A stretch of 64,000 bases of DNA from Isoetes taiwanensis (lineage: Eukaryota > Streptophyta > Lycopodiopsida > Isoetales > Isoetaceae), in contig JAJEKV010000109.1 in assembly GCA_021234155.1 (NCBI GenBank), forward strand, positions 1,755,359-1,819,358, written 5' to 3'. Numbering within the stretch: the first letter of the stretch is position 1; every line of letters starts with the position of its first letter. Positions 14,092 to 26,794 of this stretch are shown piece after piece. The notes beneath the pieces are model-generated. The model saw only the letters and a list, made by a program, of their open reading frames with translations. It searched no databases and was not told where the DNA came from. The position numbers and the translations under genes were made by a program.

Positions 14092-17000
14092 ATCTCCCCT
14101 TCTAAAAAATTAACCCATGTCCTCATGGGTGCGTGATAGATTCTTGAAGAATTTCTTGATTCAAATCTCGGATCAAGCATAGCTCAACTCAACTCAAAAC
14201 TTCAGCTCGTGTAGCAACTTACTCTACCACGATCATATTCCAATCTTACCAGCACCATCTTACAATTGCTATCATCTTACTGAACATGCCACAAGAAAGA
14301 CCTTACCTTCAACATCGTCAAAATTTGCTTGCCTTGGCATCTTCATGCTAACCACCTCTAGATATTGCTTATCCCTCACGAGGATACCATCTCTTGATGT
14401 CTCGAAAAGAAAGATCACTAGCATCACAATGCCACAACCAAACAAGCCAACTCCCAAAGATCCAACTTGGCTCGATACCAAGCTGTGATGTTCCTAACCG
14501 ACATGCCCTTAACCAAAGGGCAAAGCGTCCTAGACGTTTATGAGTAGTCGCTTCTACCCATTTATGTCGGGTGTCTCGGGGGAGCATACGAGGCACATTC
14601 AAGGTTCGAATACTTTCGGCGGTCTACCATGGGCCCGTTCACAATCTCTCCCCACTAGAATTATGCTCGTCCTCCAAAGCATCCAAGGCTATACCATGTC
14701 TATGTCATACCATGTCACAATGATTACCAAGGCTTTGCAAATTACCCATGCATATAGGCACCCATGGAGACTTCGAACTTCGAGACCTGCTCACGATACC
14801 AAGCTGTGGCGTTCTGCCGAAGTTGACCCTCTAGGCAACTTCGGGATCTTCATCAATACTACGCTAATTCTAGGTTGGTATGACAAACAATTGAATATGG
14901 TGAAGAATTGAATCTTCCTCTTGCCGCAGACTAAATTGCACACTCAAAACTCAATGAGCAAATACTTGATATCTCAATATAATCAAATAACATTAACATC
15001 CAAAGAATCCATATTCTCAATGGTTTCGACATCCATGTTAGCAACTCAATCCTAGAAGCTTCTACCAAACCCATCCATGAGCCACAATAGCCCGGTGCCA
15101 TCGCCTTGCTTTTTCACTTTGCACATGCACTCAGCGGGGTTAGTCCTGCGTGACTAAGTGGGGATCCCCCGCTGCCTCTGCATGCATGGAAATACTCACG
15201 GAATCTTGGATAGCAAACATAACAATTCAAAGACACAAGAACCTATGGTGCAACGCTAGACTATGACAATAAAGAAAACATCATGAACATCAAGAGCAAA
15301 GAACATATCCAGTATCAAACCATCATAAACAAACTCGGGACAATGGGTAGCTCAGCCAGCCTACATACAGGCCACTGTTAGCGACATGTTGCCCGGCCGG
15401 CTTACATTCCAAGCCACATGTGGCGGTGGTGGGGTGAACCTCAAATATCGCGCATACCCTCTCGACCCACGTCGGCCTTTGGAGGACCTCTTACCATGGG
15501 GTTTCACAAGAGTTGGCCCACGTAGCAATCCCCGCCGGGAGAACTAACGCCCGGTGTCCTGAGCACAAGAACCCGCAGAGAATCACGGATAAACATGAGC
15601 ATGCGAGGAGCAACCTAGGCCACCCAAACCTAGAAGCCCGACCAGGAGGTTCCAATAGACATAATCAAATACCAAGACAACAGTAGAGCAATGCAAAGAC
15701 CATGACATGTGAAGTTCATTACAATATTTATTAAACATGTGCCTAGATCATACTCTTAGCCCTTGTCGAGGTTGCCCATACAACCTAACCAGCCGAAGTA
15801 GCTAACTCATTGGTGAAGATCATGATCACAATACAACATGTGGAGGAAGTTACGAGCCTGACTGTCATTGATGTAGCTTCAATACCTATATACGTTACTG
15901 ATCAAGGAAAGATACTAACATCTTCTATAATGCAAAACTTACCTCGAAACCATCTTCCCATGAGGAATACAACGTTCCGTAACGTTTATACTTTGAATCC
16001 ATTAGCTATGATGCTCTTGATAAAATACAATGCAACAACTTGAAAACTTACGATTCGCTTTTCGGACTAGGCGTACTTCATGCTATAGTCACATTCGAAA
16101 CCCCAAAGCTTCACATGGCTCTCCTTGTACCAATGTGGACCGTCTCAATCTCAATAATCCTTGATGTCGGATGACCAGCTTATTCCTATTTCAAGATCCA
16201 CATGCGAACTTGATCTTTGAAATCCTTGATCTTGGGGGTCGTTGGCGCTCTACATCTGTGCTAGACTACTTCTCAGCATTAGCCCCATCTCCATGAGCTA
16301 AGAAAGATACTTTATCCCAAACCTTAGGAATTTTACCATAGTTAGACAATTATCAAACAATGCATATTCTTACTATTATGATTATTACGCTTTCGACTCT
16401 TCATGCTCCGATCTCCTCTGTTTGCTAAGCTCGAATGCAACCCAATTCCATCTATGAGGACTTAGCTTCATACTAGGACATGCAAATAAATTGAGAAAGG
16501 CAGCAAATACAAGACCAACAAAATAAAGCACAAAACCAAAATGACAAAAACATAACATGAACACAAAATGGCGTTGGAGCTCGGTCTTGACCGGATCCAA
16601 TCTAATTCTGCCTTTTTTTAAGTTTCCATGCTGAATCGGTTGCTTTTCATGTAATATTCAGCCATTCTTGACTTAAAATCAGCCTTACAGGGATGTTTCC
16701 AATCATTGATTTTCTTCTCTAGCCTTATGAGTCTCCAACAAATTCATAATCTATCATATTTGCATGCAAAAATCATGTGCGAGACTAATCATGACAGCTC
16801 ATAGCACACCTCAATTGATCAAAAGCAAAACCCCACCTGATAATTTCTTTCCACATAGACCTCTGGACCCCTTGTAATTGATTAAGCCTCCAAAGATGGG
16901 TCTTCTAGCTCCAAGAAGCAAACTGAGGAAGAATAGGCATAGTGCAGTCAATTCTGACTCAGCATCACTATTTCTGTCATAACTTTTGCATACGGATGAG

Positions 17001-17269
17001 TTTTGGCTTGATCAGACCCATTCGGAAAGCTTACTTAAAGACCTTTCCAACAAAGAAAAATCACCTGAAAAGGAGCTCGGATCGGCGAGATATGATGCTT
17101 CAAATTTCGGGCTCCAAAACTGCCCAGAATTGCTCCCTACCTTCATGCTCTGCAACAATCCTTTCTCCAAAGAGATAAAACCCTAATCTCATGCTGCATA
17201 TATGCCATGAATATGTATATACATACATAAATAGGTATATTGACCCATTAGGTGGCCAGGACCGTTACA
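14092..17269 (-). repeat. Array unit, 3178 bp
   Basis: The PBS copies read gctcgatacca near 14470 and gctcacgatacca near 14790. The LTR terminus is intact at 17269. Confidence 0.87.
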
Positions 17270-20200
17270 GTCTCCCCTTCTAAAAATTAACCCATGTCCT
17301 CATGGGTCGTGATAGATTTACTGAAGAATTTCTTGATTCAAATCTCAGATCAAGCATAGCTCAACTCAACTCAAAACTTCAGCTCGTGTAGCAACTTACT
17401 CTACCACGATCATATTCCAATCTTACCAGCACCATCTTACAATTGCTATCATCTTACTGAACATGCCACAAGAAAGACCTTACCTTCAACATCGTCAAAA
17501 TTTGCTTGCCTTGGCATCTTCATGCTAACCACCTCTAGATATTGCTTATCCCTCTGAGGATACCATCTCTTGATGTCTCTGAAAGAAAGATCACTAGCAT
17601 CACAATGCCACAACCAAACAAGCCAACTCCCAAAGATCCAACTTGGCTCTGATACCAACTGTGATGTTCCTAACCGACATGCCCTTAACCAACTGGGCAA
17701 AACCGTCTAGACGTTTATGAGTAGTCGCTTCTACCCATTTATGTCGGTGTCTCGGGAACGCCCCACAGGCACATTCAAGGTTCGAATACTCGAGCGGTCT
17801 ACCATGGGCCCGTTACAGTCTCTCCCACTAGAATTATGCTCGTCCTCCAGCATCCAAGGCTATACCATGTCTATGTCATACCATGTCACAATGATTACCA
17901 AGGCTTTGCAAATTACCCATGCATATAGGCACCCATGGAGACTCGAACTCGAGACCTGCTCTGATACCAACTGTGACGTTCCTGCCGAGTTGACCCTCTA
18001 GGCAACTCGGGATCTTGTCAATACTACGCTAATTCTAGGTTGGTATGACAAACAATTGAATATGGTGAAGAATTGAATCTTCCTCTTGCACAGCTAAATT
18101 GCACACTCAAAACTCAATGAGCAAATACTTGATATCTCAATATAATCAAATAACATTAACATCCAAAGAATCCATATTCTCAATGGTTACAGCATCCATG
18201 TTAGCAACTCAATCCTAGAAGCTTCTCGCCCATCCATGAGCCACAATAGCGCTGGTGCCATCGCCTTGCTTTTTCACTGCACATGCACTCACTGGGGTTA
18301 GTCCTCGTGACTAAGTGGGGATCCCTGGCTGCCTCTGCATGCATGGAAATACTCTGGAATCTTGGATAGCAAACATAACAATTCAAAGACACAAGAACCT
18401 ATGGTGCAACGCTAGACTATGACAATAAAGAAAACATCATGAACATCAAGAGCAAAGAACATATCCAGAGTATCAAACCATCATAAACAAACTCCGGGAC
18501 AATGGGTAGCTCAGCCCGCCTACATCTGAGGCCCGTTAGCGACATGTTGCCCGCCGACACATTCCCAAGCCACCTCGTGGCGGTGGTGGGGTGAACCTCG
18601 TATCTTGCACCCTCTCGATTACGTCAAATCGGAGGACCTCTTACCATGGGGTTTCACAAGAGTTGGCCCGGCGTGAGCAATCCCACGCCGGAGAACTAGC
18701 GCCCGTGTCACGAGCACAAGAACCACGAGAGAATCACGGATAAACATGAGCATGCCGAGCAACCTAGGCCACCCAACCTAGAAGCCCGACCCAGGAGGTT
18801 CCAATAGACATAATCAAATACCAAGACAACGGTAAGAGCAATGCAAAGACCATGACATGTGAAGTTCATTACAATATTTATTAAACATGTGCCTAGATCA
18901 TACTCTTAGCCCTTGTCGGGGTTGCCCATACAACCTAACCAAACCGAAGTAGCTAACTCATTGGTGAAGATCATGATCACAATACAACATGTGGAGGAAG
19001 TTCTGAGCTGATCACATTGATGTAGCTTCAATACCTATATCGTTCTTGATCAAGGAAAGATATTAACATCTTCTATAATGCAAAACTTACCTCAAAACCA
19101 TCTTCCCATGAGGAATACAACGTTCCGTAAACGTTTATACTTTGAATCCATTAGCTATGATGCTCTTGATAAAATACAATGCAACAACTTGAAAACTTAC
19201 AGTTTCACGCGCGGACTAGGCTGTACTTCATGCTATAGTCACATTCGAAACCCCCAAGCTTCACATGGCTCTCCTTGTACCAATGTGGACCCGTCTCAAT
19301 CTCAATAATCCTTGATGTCGGATGACCGCTTATTCCTATTTCAAGATCCACATGCGAACTTGATGCTTTGAAATCCTTGATCTTGGGGGTCGTTGGCTCT
19401 ACATCCGTGCTAGACTACTTCTCAAAGATTAGCCCCATCTCCATGAGCTAAGAAAGATACTTTATCCCAAACCTTAGAATTTTTACCATAGTTAGACAAT
19501 TATCAAACAATGCATATTCTTACTATTATGATTATTACTTTCGTCTTCATGCTCCGGAATCTCCTCTGTTTTAAGCTTCAGAATGCAACCCAATTCCATC
19601 TATGAGGACTTAGCTTCATACTAGGACATGCAAATAAATTGAGAAAGGCAGCAAATACAAGACCAACAAAATAAAGCACAAAACCAAAATGACAAAAACA
19701 TAACATGAACACAAAATGGCGTTGGAGAGCTCGGTGCGCACCGGATCCAATCTAATTACTGCCTTTTTTTAAAGTTTCCATGCTGAATCGGTGCTTTTCA
19801 TGTAATATTCAGCCATTCTTGACTTAAAAATCAGCCTTACGGGGATGTTTCCAATCATTGATTTTCTTCTCTAGCCTTATGAGTCTCCAACAAATTCATA
19901 ATCTATCATATTTGCATGCAAAAATCATGTGCGCACTAATCATGACAGCTCATAGCACACCTCAATTGATCAAAAGCAAAACCCCACCTGATAATTTCTT
20001 TCCACATAGACCTCTGGACCCCTTGTAATTGATTGGCGCCTCAAAGATCGTCTTCTAGCTCCAAGAAGCAAAGCTGCTTGAAGAATAGGCATAGTGCAGT
20101 CAATTCTGACTCAGCATCACTATTTCTGTCATAACTTTTGCATACGGATGAGTTTTGGCTTGATCAGACCCATTCGGAAAGCTTACTTAAAGACCTTTCC

Positions 20201-20422
20201 AACAAAAGAAAGATCACCTGAAAAGGAGCTCGGGTCGCAGAGATATGATGCTTCAAATTTCGGGCTCCAAAACTGCCCAGAATTGCTCCCCTACCTTCAT
20301 GCTCTGCAACAATCCTTTCTCCAAAGAGATAAAACCCTAATCTCATGCTGCATATATGCCATGAATATGTATATACATACATAAATAGGTATATTGACCC
20401 ATTAGGTGGCGGGACCGTTCTG
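17270..20422 (-). repeat. Array unit, 3153 bp, clean PBS pair
   Basis: Both PBS copies are perfect (plus strand gctctgatacca at 17646-17657 and 17958-17969, 312 bp apart). The short LTR-like segment is 17660-17817 and starts TGTGATG and ends GTTACA on the plus strand. The long LTR runs from 17972 to the terminus near 20420. This is the best unit for defining element boundaries. Confidence 0.9.
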
Positions 20423-23400
20423 AGTCTCCCCTTCTAAAAATTAACCCATGTCCTCATGGGTCGTGATAGATTTACTGAAGAATTTCTTGATTCAAATCTC
20501 AGATCAAGCATAGCTCAACTCAACTCAAAACTTCAGCTCGTGTAGCAACTTACTCTACCACGATCATATTCCAATCTTACCAGCACCATCTTACAATTGC
20601 TATCATCTTACTGAACATGCCACAAGAAAGACCTTACCTTCAACATCGTCAAAATTTGCTTGCCTTGGCATCTTCATGCTAACCACCTCTAGATATTGCT
20701 TATCCCTCCTGGGATACCATCTCTTGATGTCTCCGAAAGAAAGATCACTAGCATCACAATGCCACAACCAAACAAGCCAACTCCCAAAGATCCAACTTGG
20801 CTCTGATACCAACTGTGATGTTCCTAACCGACATGCCCTTAACCAACTGGGCAAAACCGTCTAGACGTTTATGAGTAGTCGCTTCTACCCATTTATGTCG
20901 GTTGTCTGGGGAATACGAGGTGCACATTCAAGGTTCAATACTCGGCGGTCTACCATGGGCCCGCTACGGTCTCTCCCACTAGAATTATGCTCGTCCTCTC
21001 CAAAGATCCAAGGCTATACCATGTCTATGTCATACCATGTCACAATGATTACCAAGGCTTTGCAAATTACCCATGCATATAGGCACCCATGGAGACTCGA
21101 ACTCGAGACCTGCTCTGATACCAACTGTGACGTTCCTGCCGAGTTGACCCTCTAGGCAACTTCGGGATCTTGTCAATACTACGCTAATTCTAGGTTGGTA
21201 TGACAAACAATTGAATATGGTGAAGAATTGAATCTTCCTCTTGCACGCCTAAATTGCACACTCAAAACTCAATGAGCAAATACTTGATATCTCAATATAA
21301 TCAAATAACATTAACATCCAAAGAATCCATATTCTCAATGGTTACGGCATCCATGTTAGCAACTCAATCCTAGAAGCTTCCATCCATGAGCCACAATAGC
21401 GCGGTGCCATCGCCTTGCTTTTTCACTTTGCACATGCACTCACTTTGGGGTTAGTCCTCGTGACTAAGTGGGGATCCCCTGGTTGCCTCTGCATGCATGG
21501 AAATACTCGAATCTTGGATAGCAAACATAACAATTCAAAGACACAAGAACCTATGGTGCAACGCTAGACTATGACAATAAAGAAAACATCATGAACATCA
21601 AGAGCAAAGAACATATCCAGAGTATCAAACCATCATAAACAAACTCCTGACAATGGGTAGCTCGGCCGGCCTACATCTGAGGCCCCCGTTAGCGATATGT
21701 TGCCCAGCCCGGCTTACATTCCAAGCCCCAGAGCGGTGGTGGGGTGAACCTCGTTATCGCATACCCTCTCAGCCCACGTCCGCACCGGAGGACCTCTTAC
21801 CATGGGGTTTCACAAGAGTTGATCGACGTAGCAATCCCTGCCAGAGAACTAACGCCCGTGTCACAGAGCACAAGAACCACAGAGAATCACAGATAAACAT
21901 GAGCATGCGGAGCAACCTAGGCCACCAACCTAGAAGCCCGACCCCGAGGTTCCAATAGACATAATCAAATACCAAGACAACAAAGAGAGCAATGCAAAGA
22001 CCATGACATGTGAAGTTCATTACAATATTTATTAAACATGTGCCTAGATCATACTCTTAGCCCTTGTCGGGGTTGCCCATACAACCTAACCAAATTTAAG
22101 TAGCTAACTCATTGGTGAAGATCATGATCACAATACAACATGTGGAGGAAGTTACGAGCCTGACTGTCATTGATGTAGCTTCAATACCTATATACGTTAC
22201 TGATCAAGGAAAGATACTAACATCTTCTATAATGCAAAACTTACCTCGAAACCATCTTCCCATGAGGAATACAACGTTAAAGTAACGTTTATACTTTGAA
22301 TCCATTAGCTATGATGCTCTTGATAAAATACAATGCAACAACTTGAAAACTTCTGATTCGCACTTTCGGACTAGCTGTACTTCATGCTATAGTCACATTC
22401 AGAAACCCCCAAGCTTCACATGGCTCTCCTTGTACCAATGTGGACCCGTCTCAATCTCAATAATCCTTGATGTCAGATGACCGCTTATTCCTATTTCAAG
22501 ATCCACATGCGAACTTGATGCTGAAATCCTTGATGCCGGGGGGGTCGTTGGACGCTACATCCGTGCTAGACTACTTCTCAAATTAGCCCCATCTCCATGA
22601 GCTAAGAAAGATACTTTATCCCAAACCTTAGAATTTTACCATAGTTAGACAATTATCAAACAATGCATATTCTTACTATTATGATTATTCTGCTCAGCTC
22701 TTCATGCTCCGATCTCCTCTGCTGCTAAGCTCGAATGCAACCCAATTCCATCTATGAGGACTTAGCTTCATACTAGGACATGCAAATAAATTGAGAAAGG
22801 CAGCAAATACAAGACCAACAAAATAAAGCACAAAACCAAAATGACAAAAACATAACATGAACACAAAATGGCGTTGGAGAGCTCGGTGCCGACCAGATCC
22901 AATCTAATTCTGCCTTTTTTTTAAAGTTTCCATGCTGAATCGGTGCTTTTCATGTAATATTCAGCCATTCTTGACTTAAAATCAGCCTTACAGGGATGTT
23001 TCCAATCATTGATTTTCTTCTCTAGCCTTATGAGTCTCCAACAAATTCATAATCTATCATATTTGCATGCAAAAATCATGTGCAGACTAATCATGACAGC
23101 TCATAGCACACCTCAATTGATCAAAAGCAAAACCCCACCTGATAATTTCTTTCCACATAGACCTCTGGACCCCTTGTAATTGATTGCGCCTCCAAAGATC
23201 GTCTTCTAGCTCCAAGAAGCAAACTGCAGAAGAATAGGCATAGTGCAGTCAATTCTGACTCAGCATCACTATTTCTGTCATAACTTTTGCATACGGATGA
23301 GTTTTGGCTTGATCAGACCCATTCCGGAAAGCTTACTTAAAGACCTTTCCAACAAAAGAAAGATCACCTGAAAAGGAGCTCGGGTCGCAGAGATATGATG

Positions 23401-23572
23401 CTTCAAATTTCGGGCTCCAAAACTGCCCAGAATTGCTCCCTACCTTCATGCTCTGCAACAATCCTTTCTCCAAAGAGATAAAACCCTAATCTCATGCTGC
23501 ATATATGCCATGAATATGTATATACATACATAAATAGGTATATTGACCCATTAGGTGGCCAGGACCGTTACA
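20423..23572 (-). repeat. Array unit, 3150 bp, clean PBS pair
   Basis: Perfect PBS copies lie at 20800-20811 and 21112-21123. The LTR terminus cgttaca is intact at 23572. The same order of long LTR, spacer A, short LTR and spacer B is seen. Confidence 0.9.
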
Positions 23573-23592
23573 GTCTCCCCTTCTAAAAATTA
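23573..23592 (-). other. Polypurine tract before the long LTR
   Basis: The minus strand reads TTTTTAGAAGGGGAGAC directly in front of TGTAACGG. The position fits the second-strand primer of an LTR element and recurs at every unit junction with small changes. Confidence 0.7.
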
Positions 23593-23948
23593 ACCCATGT
23601 CCTCATGGGTCGTGATAGATTTACTGAAGAATTTCTTGATTCAAATCTCAGATCAAGCATAGCTCAACTCAACTCAAAACTTCAGCTCGTGTAGCAACTT
23701 ACTCTACCACGATCATATTCCAATCTTACCAGCACCATCTTACAATTGCTATCATCTTACTGAACATGCCACAAGAAAGACCTTACCTTCAACATCGTCA
23801 AAATTTGCTTGCCTTGGCATCTTCATGCTAACCACCTCTAGATATTGCTTATCCCTCTGAGGATACCATCTCTTGATGTCTCTGAAAGAAAGATCACTAG
23901 CATCACAATGCCACAACCAAACAAGCCAACTCCCAAAGATCCAACTTG

Positions 23949-23960
23949 GCTCTGATACCA
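23949..23960 (-). other. Primer-binding site B (initiator-Met tRNA type)
   Basis: The minus strand reads TGGTATCAGAGC, two bases from the end of the short LTR-like segment. It is identical to PBS A, 315 bp away, so each unit has two potential priming sites. Confidence 0.88.
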
Positions 23961-23962
23961 AC

Positions 23963-24122
23963 TGTGATGTTCCTAACCGACATGCCCTTAACCAACTGGG
24001 CAAAACCGTCTAGACGTTTATGAGTAGTCGCTTCTACCCATTTATGTCGGTGTCTCGGGAACGCCCCACAGGCACATTCAAGGTTCGAATACTCGAAATG
24101 GGTCTACCATGGGCCCGCTTCT
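23963..24122 (-). mobile_element. Short LTR-like segment (~158 bp) inside the unit
   Basis: On the minus strand it starts TGTAACGGGC (cleanest in the unit at 17660-17817; here the end is garbled to gcttctg) and ends CATCACA, again followed by two bases and a PBS. Its two ends match those of the long LTR (TGTAACGG and TCACA) but the middle does not. It may be a second, TRIM-sized LTR family or a long LTR with most of its length deleted. Confidence 0.6.
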
Positions 24123-24277
24123 GCCTCTCCCACTAGAATTATGCTCGCCCTCCAAAGATCTAAGGCTATACCATGTCTATGTCATACCATGTCACAATGA
24201 TTACCAAGTCTTTGCAAATTACCCATGCATATAGGCACCCATGGAGACTCGAACTCGAGACCTGCTCTGATACCAAC
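24123..24277 (-). mobile_element. Internal spacer A (PBS to PPT, ~155 bp)
   Basis: Minus-strand order is PBS, then ggtctcgagttcgagtctcc, then about 90 bp of CATGG-rich sequence, then gaggacgagcat, then a purine tract agtgggagag. The 'GGACGAGCAT...AGTGGGAGAG' block resembles the 3' end of plant Ty3/gypsy internal domains just before the 3' LTR (known pattern, matched by eye). No coding capacity. A diverged single copy occurs at 60415-60558 on the opposite strand. Confidence 0.7.
24264..24275 (-). other. Primer-binding site A (initiator-Met tRNA type)
   Basis: The minus strand reads TGGTATCAGAGC, the complement of the 3' end of plant initiator-Met tRNA and the commonest PBS of plant LTR elements. 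It lies two bases inside the long LTR end. Confidence 0.9.
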
Positions 24278-26730
24278 TGTGACGAGCCTGCCGAGTTGAC
24301 CCTCTAGGCAACTCGGGATCTTGTCAATACTACGCTAATTCTAGGTTGGTATGACAAACAATTGAATATGGTGAAGAATTGAATCTTCCTCTTGCACAGC
24401 TAAATTGCACACTCAAAACTCAATGAGCAAATACTTGATATCTCAATATAATCAAATAACATTAACATCCAAAGAATCCATATTCTCAATGGTTACAGCA
24501 TCCATGTTAGCAACTCAATCCTAGAAGCTTCTCGCCCATCCATGAGCCACAACAGCGCTGGTGCCATCGCCTTGCTTTTTCACTGCACATGCACTCACCG
24601 GGTTAGTCCTCGTGACTAAGTGGGGATCCCCGGTCTGCCTCTGCATGCATGGAAATACTACGAATCTTGATAGCAAACATAACAATTCAAAGACACAAGA
24701 ACCTATGGTGCAACGCTAGACTATGACAATAAAGAAAACATCATGAACATCAAGAGCAAAGAACATATCCAGAGTATCAAACCATCATAAACAAACTCCG
24801 GGACAATGGGTAGCTCAGCCGCCTACATACAGTGGCCCCGTTAGCGACATGTTGCCCAGCCAGCCACATTCCAAGCCCTCAGAAAGGTGGTGGTGGGGTG
24901 AACCTCAGATATCGCAAGATACCCTCTCAAAATTCACGTCCGCACCGGAGGACCTCTTACCATGGGGTTTCACAAGAGTTGACTGACGTAGCAATCCCCT
25001 CGCCAGAGAACTAACGCCCGGTGTCACGAGAGCACAAGAACCACGAGAATCACGATAAACATGAGCATGCCCGAGCAACCTAGGCCACCGAACCTAGAAG
25101 CCCTAATTCCTGAGGTTCCAATAGACATAATCAAATACCAAGACAACAAGTAGAGCAATGCAAAGACCATGACATGTGAAGTTCATTACAATATTTATTA
25201 AACATGTGCCTAGATCATACTCTTAGCCCTTGTCGAGGTTGCCCATACAACCTAACCAGCCGGGTAGCTAACTCATTGGTGAAGATCATGATCACAATAC
25301 AACATGTGGAGGAAGTTACGAGCCCCGACCACATTGATGTAGCTTCAATACCTATATATCGCTTGATCAAGGAAAGATATTAACATCTTCTATAATGCAA
25401 AACTTACCTCAAAACCATCTTCCCATGAGGAATACAACGCGTTAAAGTAACGCTTATACTTTGAATCCATTAGCTATGATGCTCTTGATAAAATACAATG
25501 CAACAACTTGAAAACTTACAGTTACGCACGGACTAGACTAGTACTTCATGCTATAGTCACATTCTCAAACCCCCAAGCTTCACATGGCTCTCCTTGTACC
25601 AATGTGGACCCGCCTCAATCTCAATAATCCTTGATGTCGATGACCGCTTATTCCTATTTCAAGATCCACATGCTAACTTGATGTTGAAATCCTTGATGCC
25701 GGGGGGTCGTTGACGCTCTACATCCGTATAGACTACTTCTCAAAGATTAGCCCCATCTCCATGAGCTAAGAAAGATACTTTATCCCAAACCTTAGAATTT
25801 TACCATAGTTAGACAATTATCAAACAATGCATATTCTTACTATTATGATTATTCTGCTTTTCGGCTCTTCATGTCCGATCTCCTCGCCGCTAAGCTCGAA
25901 TGCAACCCAATTCCATCTATGAGGACTTAGCTTCATACTAGGACATGCAAATAAATTGAGAAAGGCAGCAAATACAAGACCAACAAAATAAAGCACAAAA
26001 CCAAAATGACAAAAACATAACATGAACACAAAATGGCGTTGGAGAGCCTCGGTGCGACCGGATCCAATCTAATTACGCCTTTTTTAAAGTTTCCATGCTG
26101 AATCGGTGCTTTTCATGTAATATTCAGCCATTCTTGACTTAAAATCAGCCTTACAGGATGTTTCCAATCATTGATTTTCTTCTAGCCTTATGAGTCTCCA
26201 ACAAATTCATAATCTATCATATTTGCATGCAAAAATCATGTGCAGACTAATCATGACAGCTCATAGCACACCTCAATTGATCAAAAGCAAAACCCCACCT
26301 GATAATTTCTTTCCACATAGACCTCTGGACCCCTTTGTAATTGATTGCCTCCAAAGATTGTCTTCTAGCTCCAAGAAGCAAACCGAGAAGAATAGGCATA
26401 GTGCAGTCAATTCTGACTCAGCATCACTATTTCTGTCATAACTTTTGCATACGGATGAGTTTTGGCTTGATCAGACCCATTCCGGAAAGCTTACTTAAAG
26501 ACCTTTCCAACAAAAGAAAAATCACCTGAAAAGGAGCTCGGGTCGCAGAGATATGATGCTTCAAATTTCGGGCTCCAAAACTGCCCAGAATTGCTCCCTA
26601 CCTTCATGCTCTGCATCAATCCTTTCTCCAAAGAGATAAAACCCTAATCTCATGCTGCATATATGCCATGAATATGTATATACATACATAAATAGGTATA
26701 TTGACCCATTAGGTGGCCAGGACCGTTACA
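24278..26730 (-). mobile_element. Long terminal repeat (~2.45 kb) of the terminal unit
   Basis: On the minus strand it starts TGTAACGGTC at 26730 and ends CGTCACA at 24278, followed by two bases and the PBS. TG...CA ends, a PBS immediately downstream and a PPT immediately upstream (seen at every internal junction, e.g. 23573-23592) are the standard signature of an LTR. A perfect palindrome tatgtatatacata (26673-26686) lies about 45 bp inside the 5' end and is the only TATA-like candidate I see. No conserved ORF was found. The same segment recurs eight more times, at least partly, to the left. Confidence 0.75.
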
Positions 26731-26794
26731 CCTATACGGTCAATACTGGCGCTAGAATGTACGCCAATAATTGACATCAATAAATTTTCACCAC

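Larger units (their letters stand above)
23573..23962 (-). mobile_element. Internal spacer B (PBS to PPT, ~385 bp)
   Basis: It runs from PBS B to a polypurine tract whose plus-strand complement is gtctccccttcta at 23573-23585. The open frame of about 83 codons on the minus strand here (e.g. 23752-24003) recurs in several units but crosses the PBS and LTR edge and differs in frame between units, so I do not call it a gene. Confidence 0.65.
1..26730 (-). mobile_element. Tandem array of ~3.16-kb non-autonomous LTR retroelement units
   Basis: Eight complete units and one partial unit lie head to tail. Unit ends, taken at the LTR terminus TGTAACGG (minus strand), are near 1398, 4616, 7780, 10945, 14091, 17269, 20422, 23572 and 26730, giving lengths of 3218, 3164, 3165, 3146, 3178, 3153, 3150 and 3158 bp. 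Each unit, read on the minus strand, is long LTR, PBS plus short spacer plus PPT, short LTR-like segment, second PBS plus spacer plus PPT. The PBS matches the 3' end of plant initiator-Met tRNA. No gag, protease, RT, RNase H or integrase was found, so this is a LARD/TRIM-like non-autonomous element. The many short open frames inside it are not conserved between units. The array extends left of the window. Arrays of this shape are expected from unequal or LTR-LTR recombination; that mechanism is inferred. Confidence 0.88.
23573..26730 (-). repeat. Array unit, 3158 bp, rightmost and terminal
   Basis: This last unit is used here as the reference. Perfect PBS copies lie at 23949-23960 and 24264-24275. 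The array ends at the final A of the plus-strand string gaccgttaca (26721-26730). The next bases (cctatacggt) are unrelated to the gtctcccc that follows this terminus inside the array, so the array edge coincides with an LTR edge. Confidence 0.9.

Noticed and set aside
17941-17971. tRNA gene or SINE promoter (GAGTTCGAGTCTC resembles a B box, AGTTGGTATCAGAGC an A box, minus strand)
   Set aside because: Spacing is too short for an A-B box pair, no cloverleaf can be formed, and the position between LTR edge and spacer explains the sequence as a retroelement PBS.
1-26730. Many open frames of 60-134 codons inside the array
   Set aside because: They change frame and extent from unit to unit, cross LTR and PBS edges, and carry no recognisable domain; they are by-products of an AT-rich repeat.
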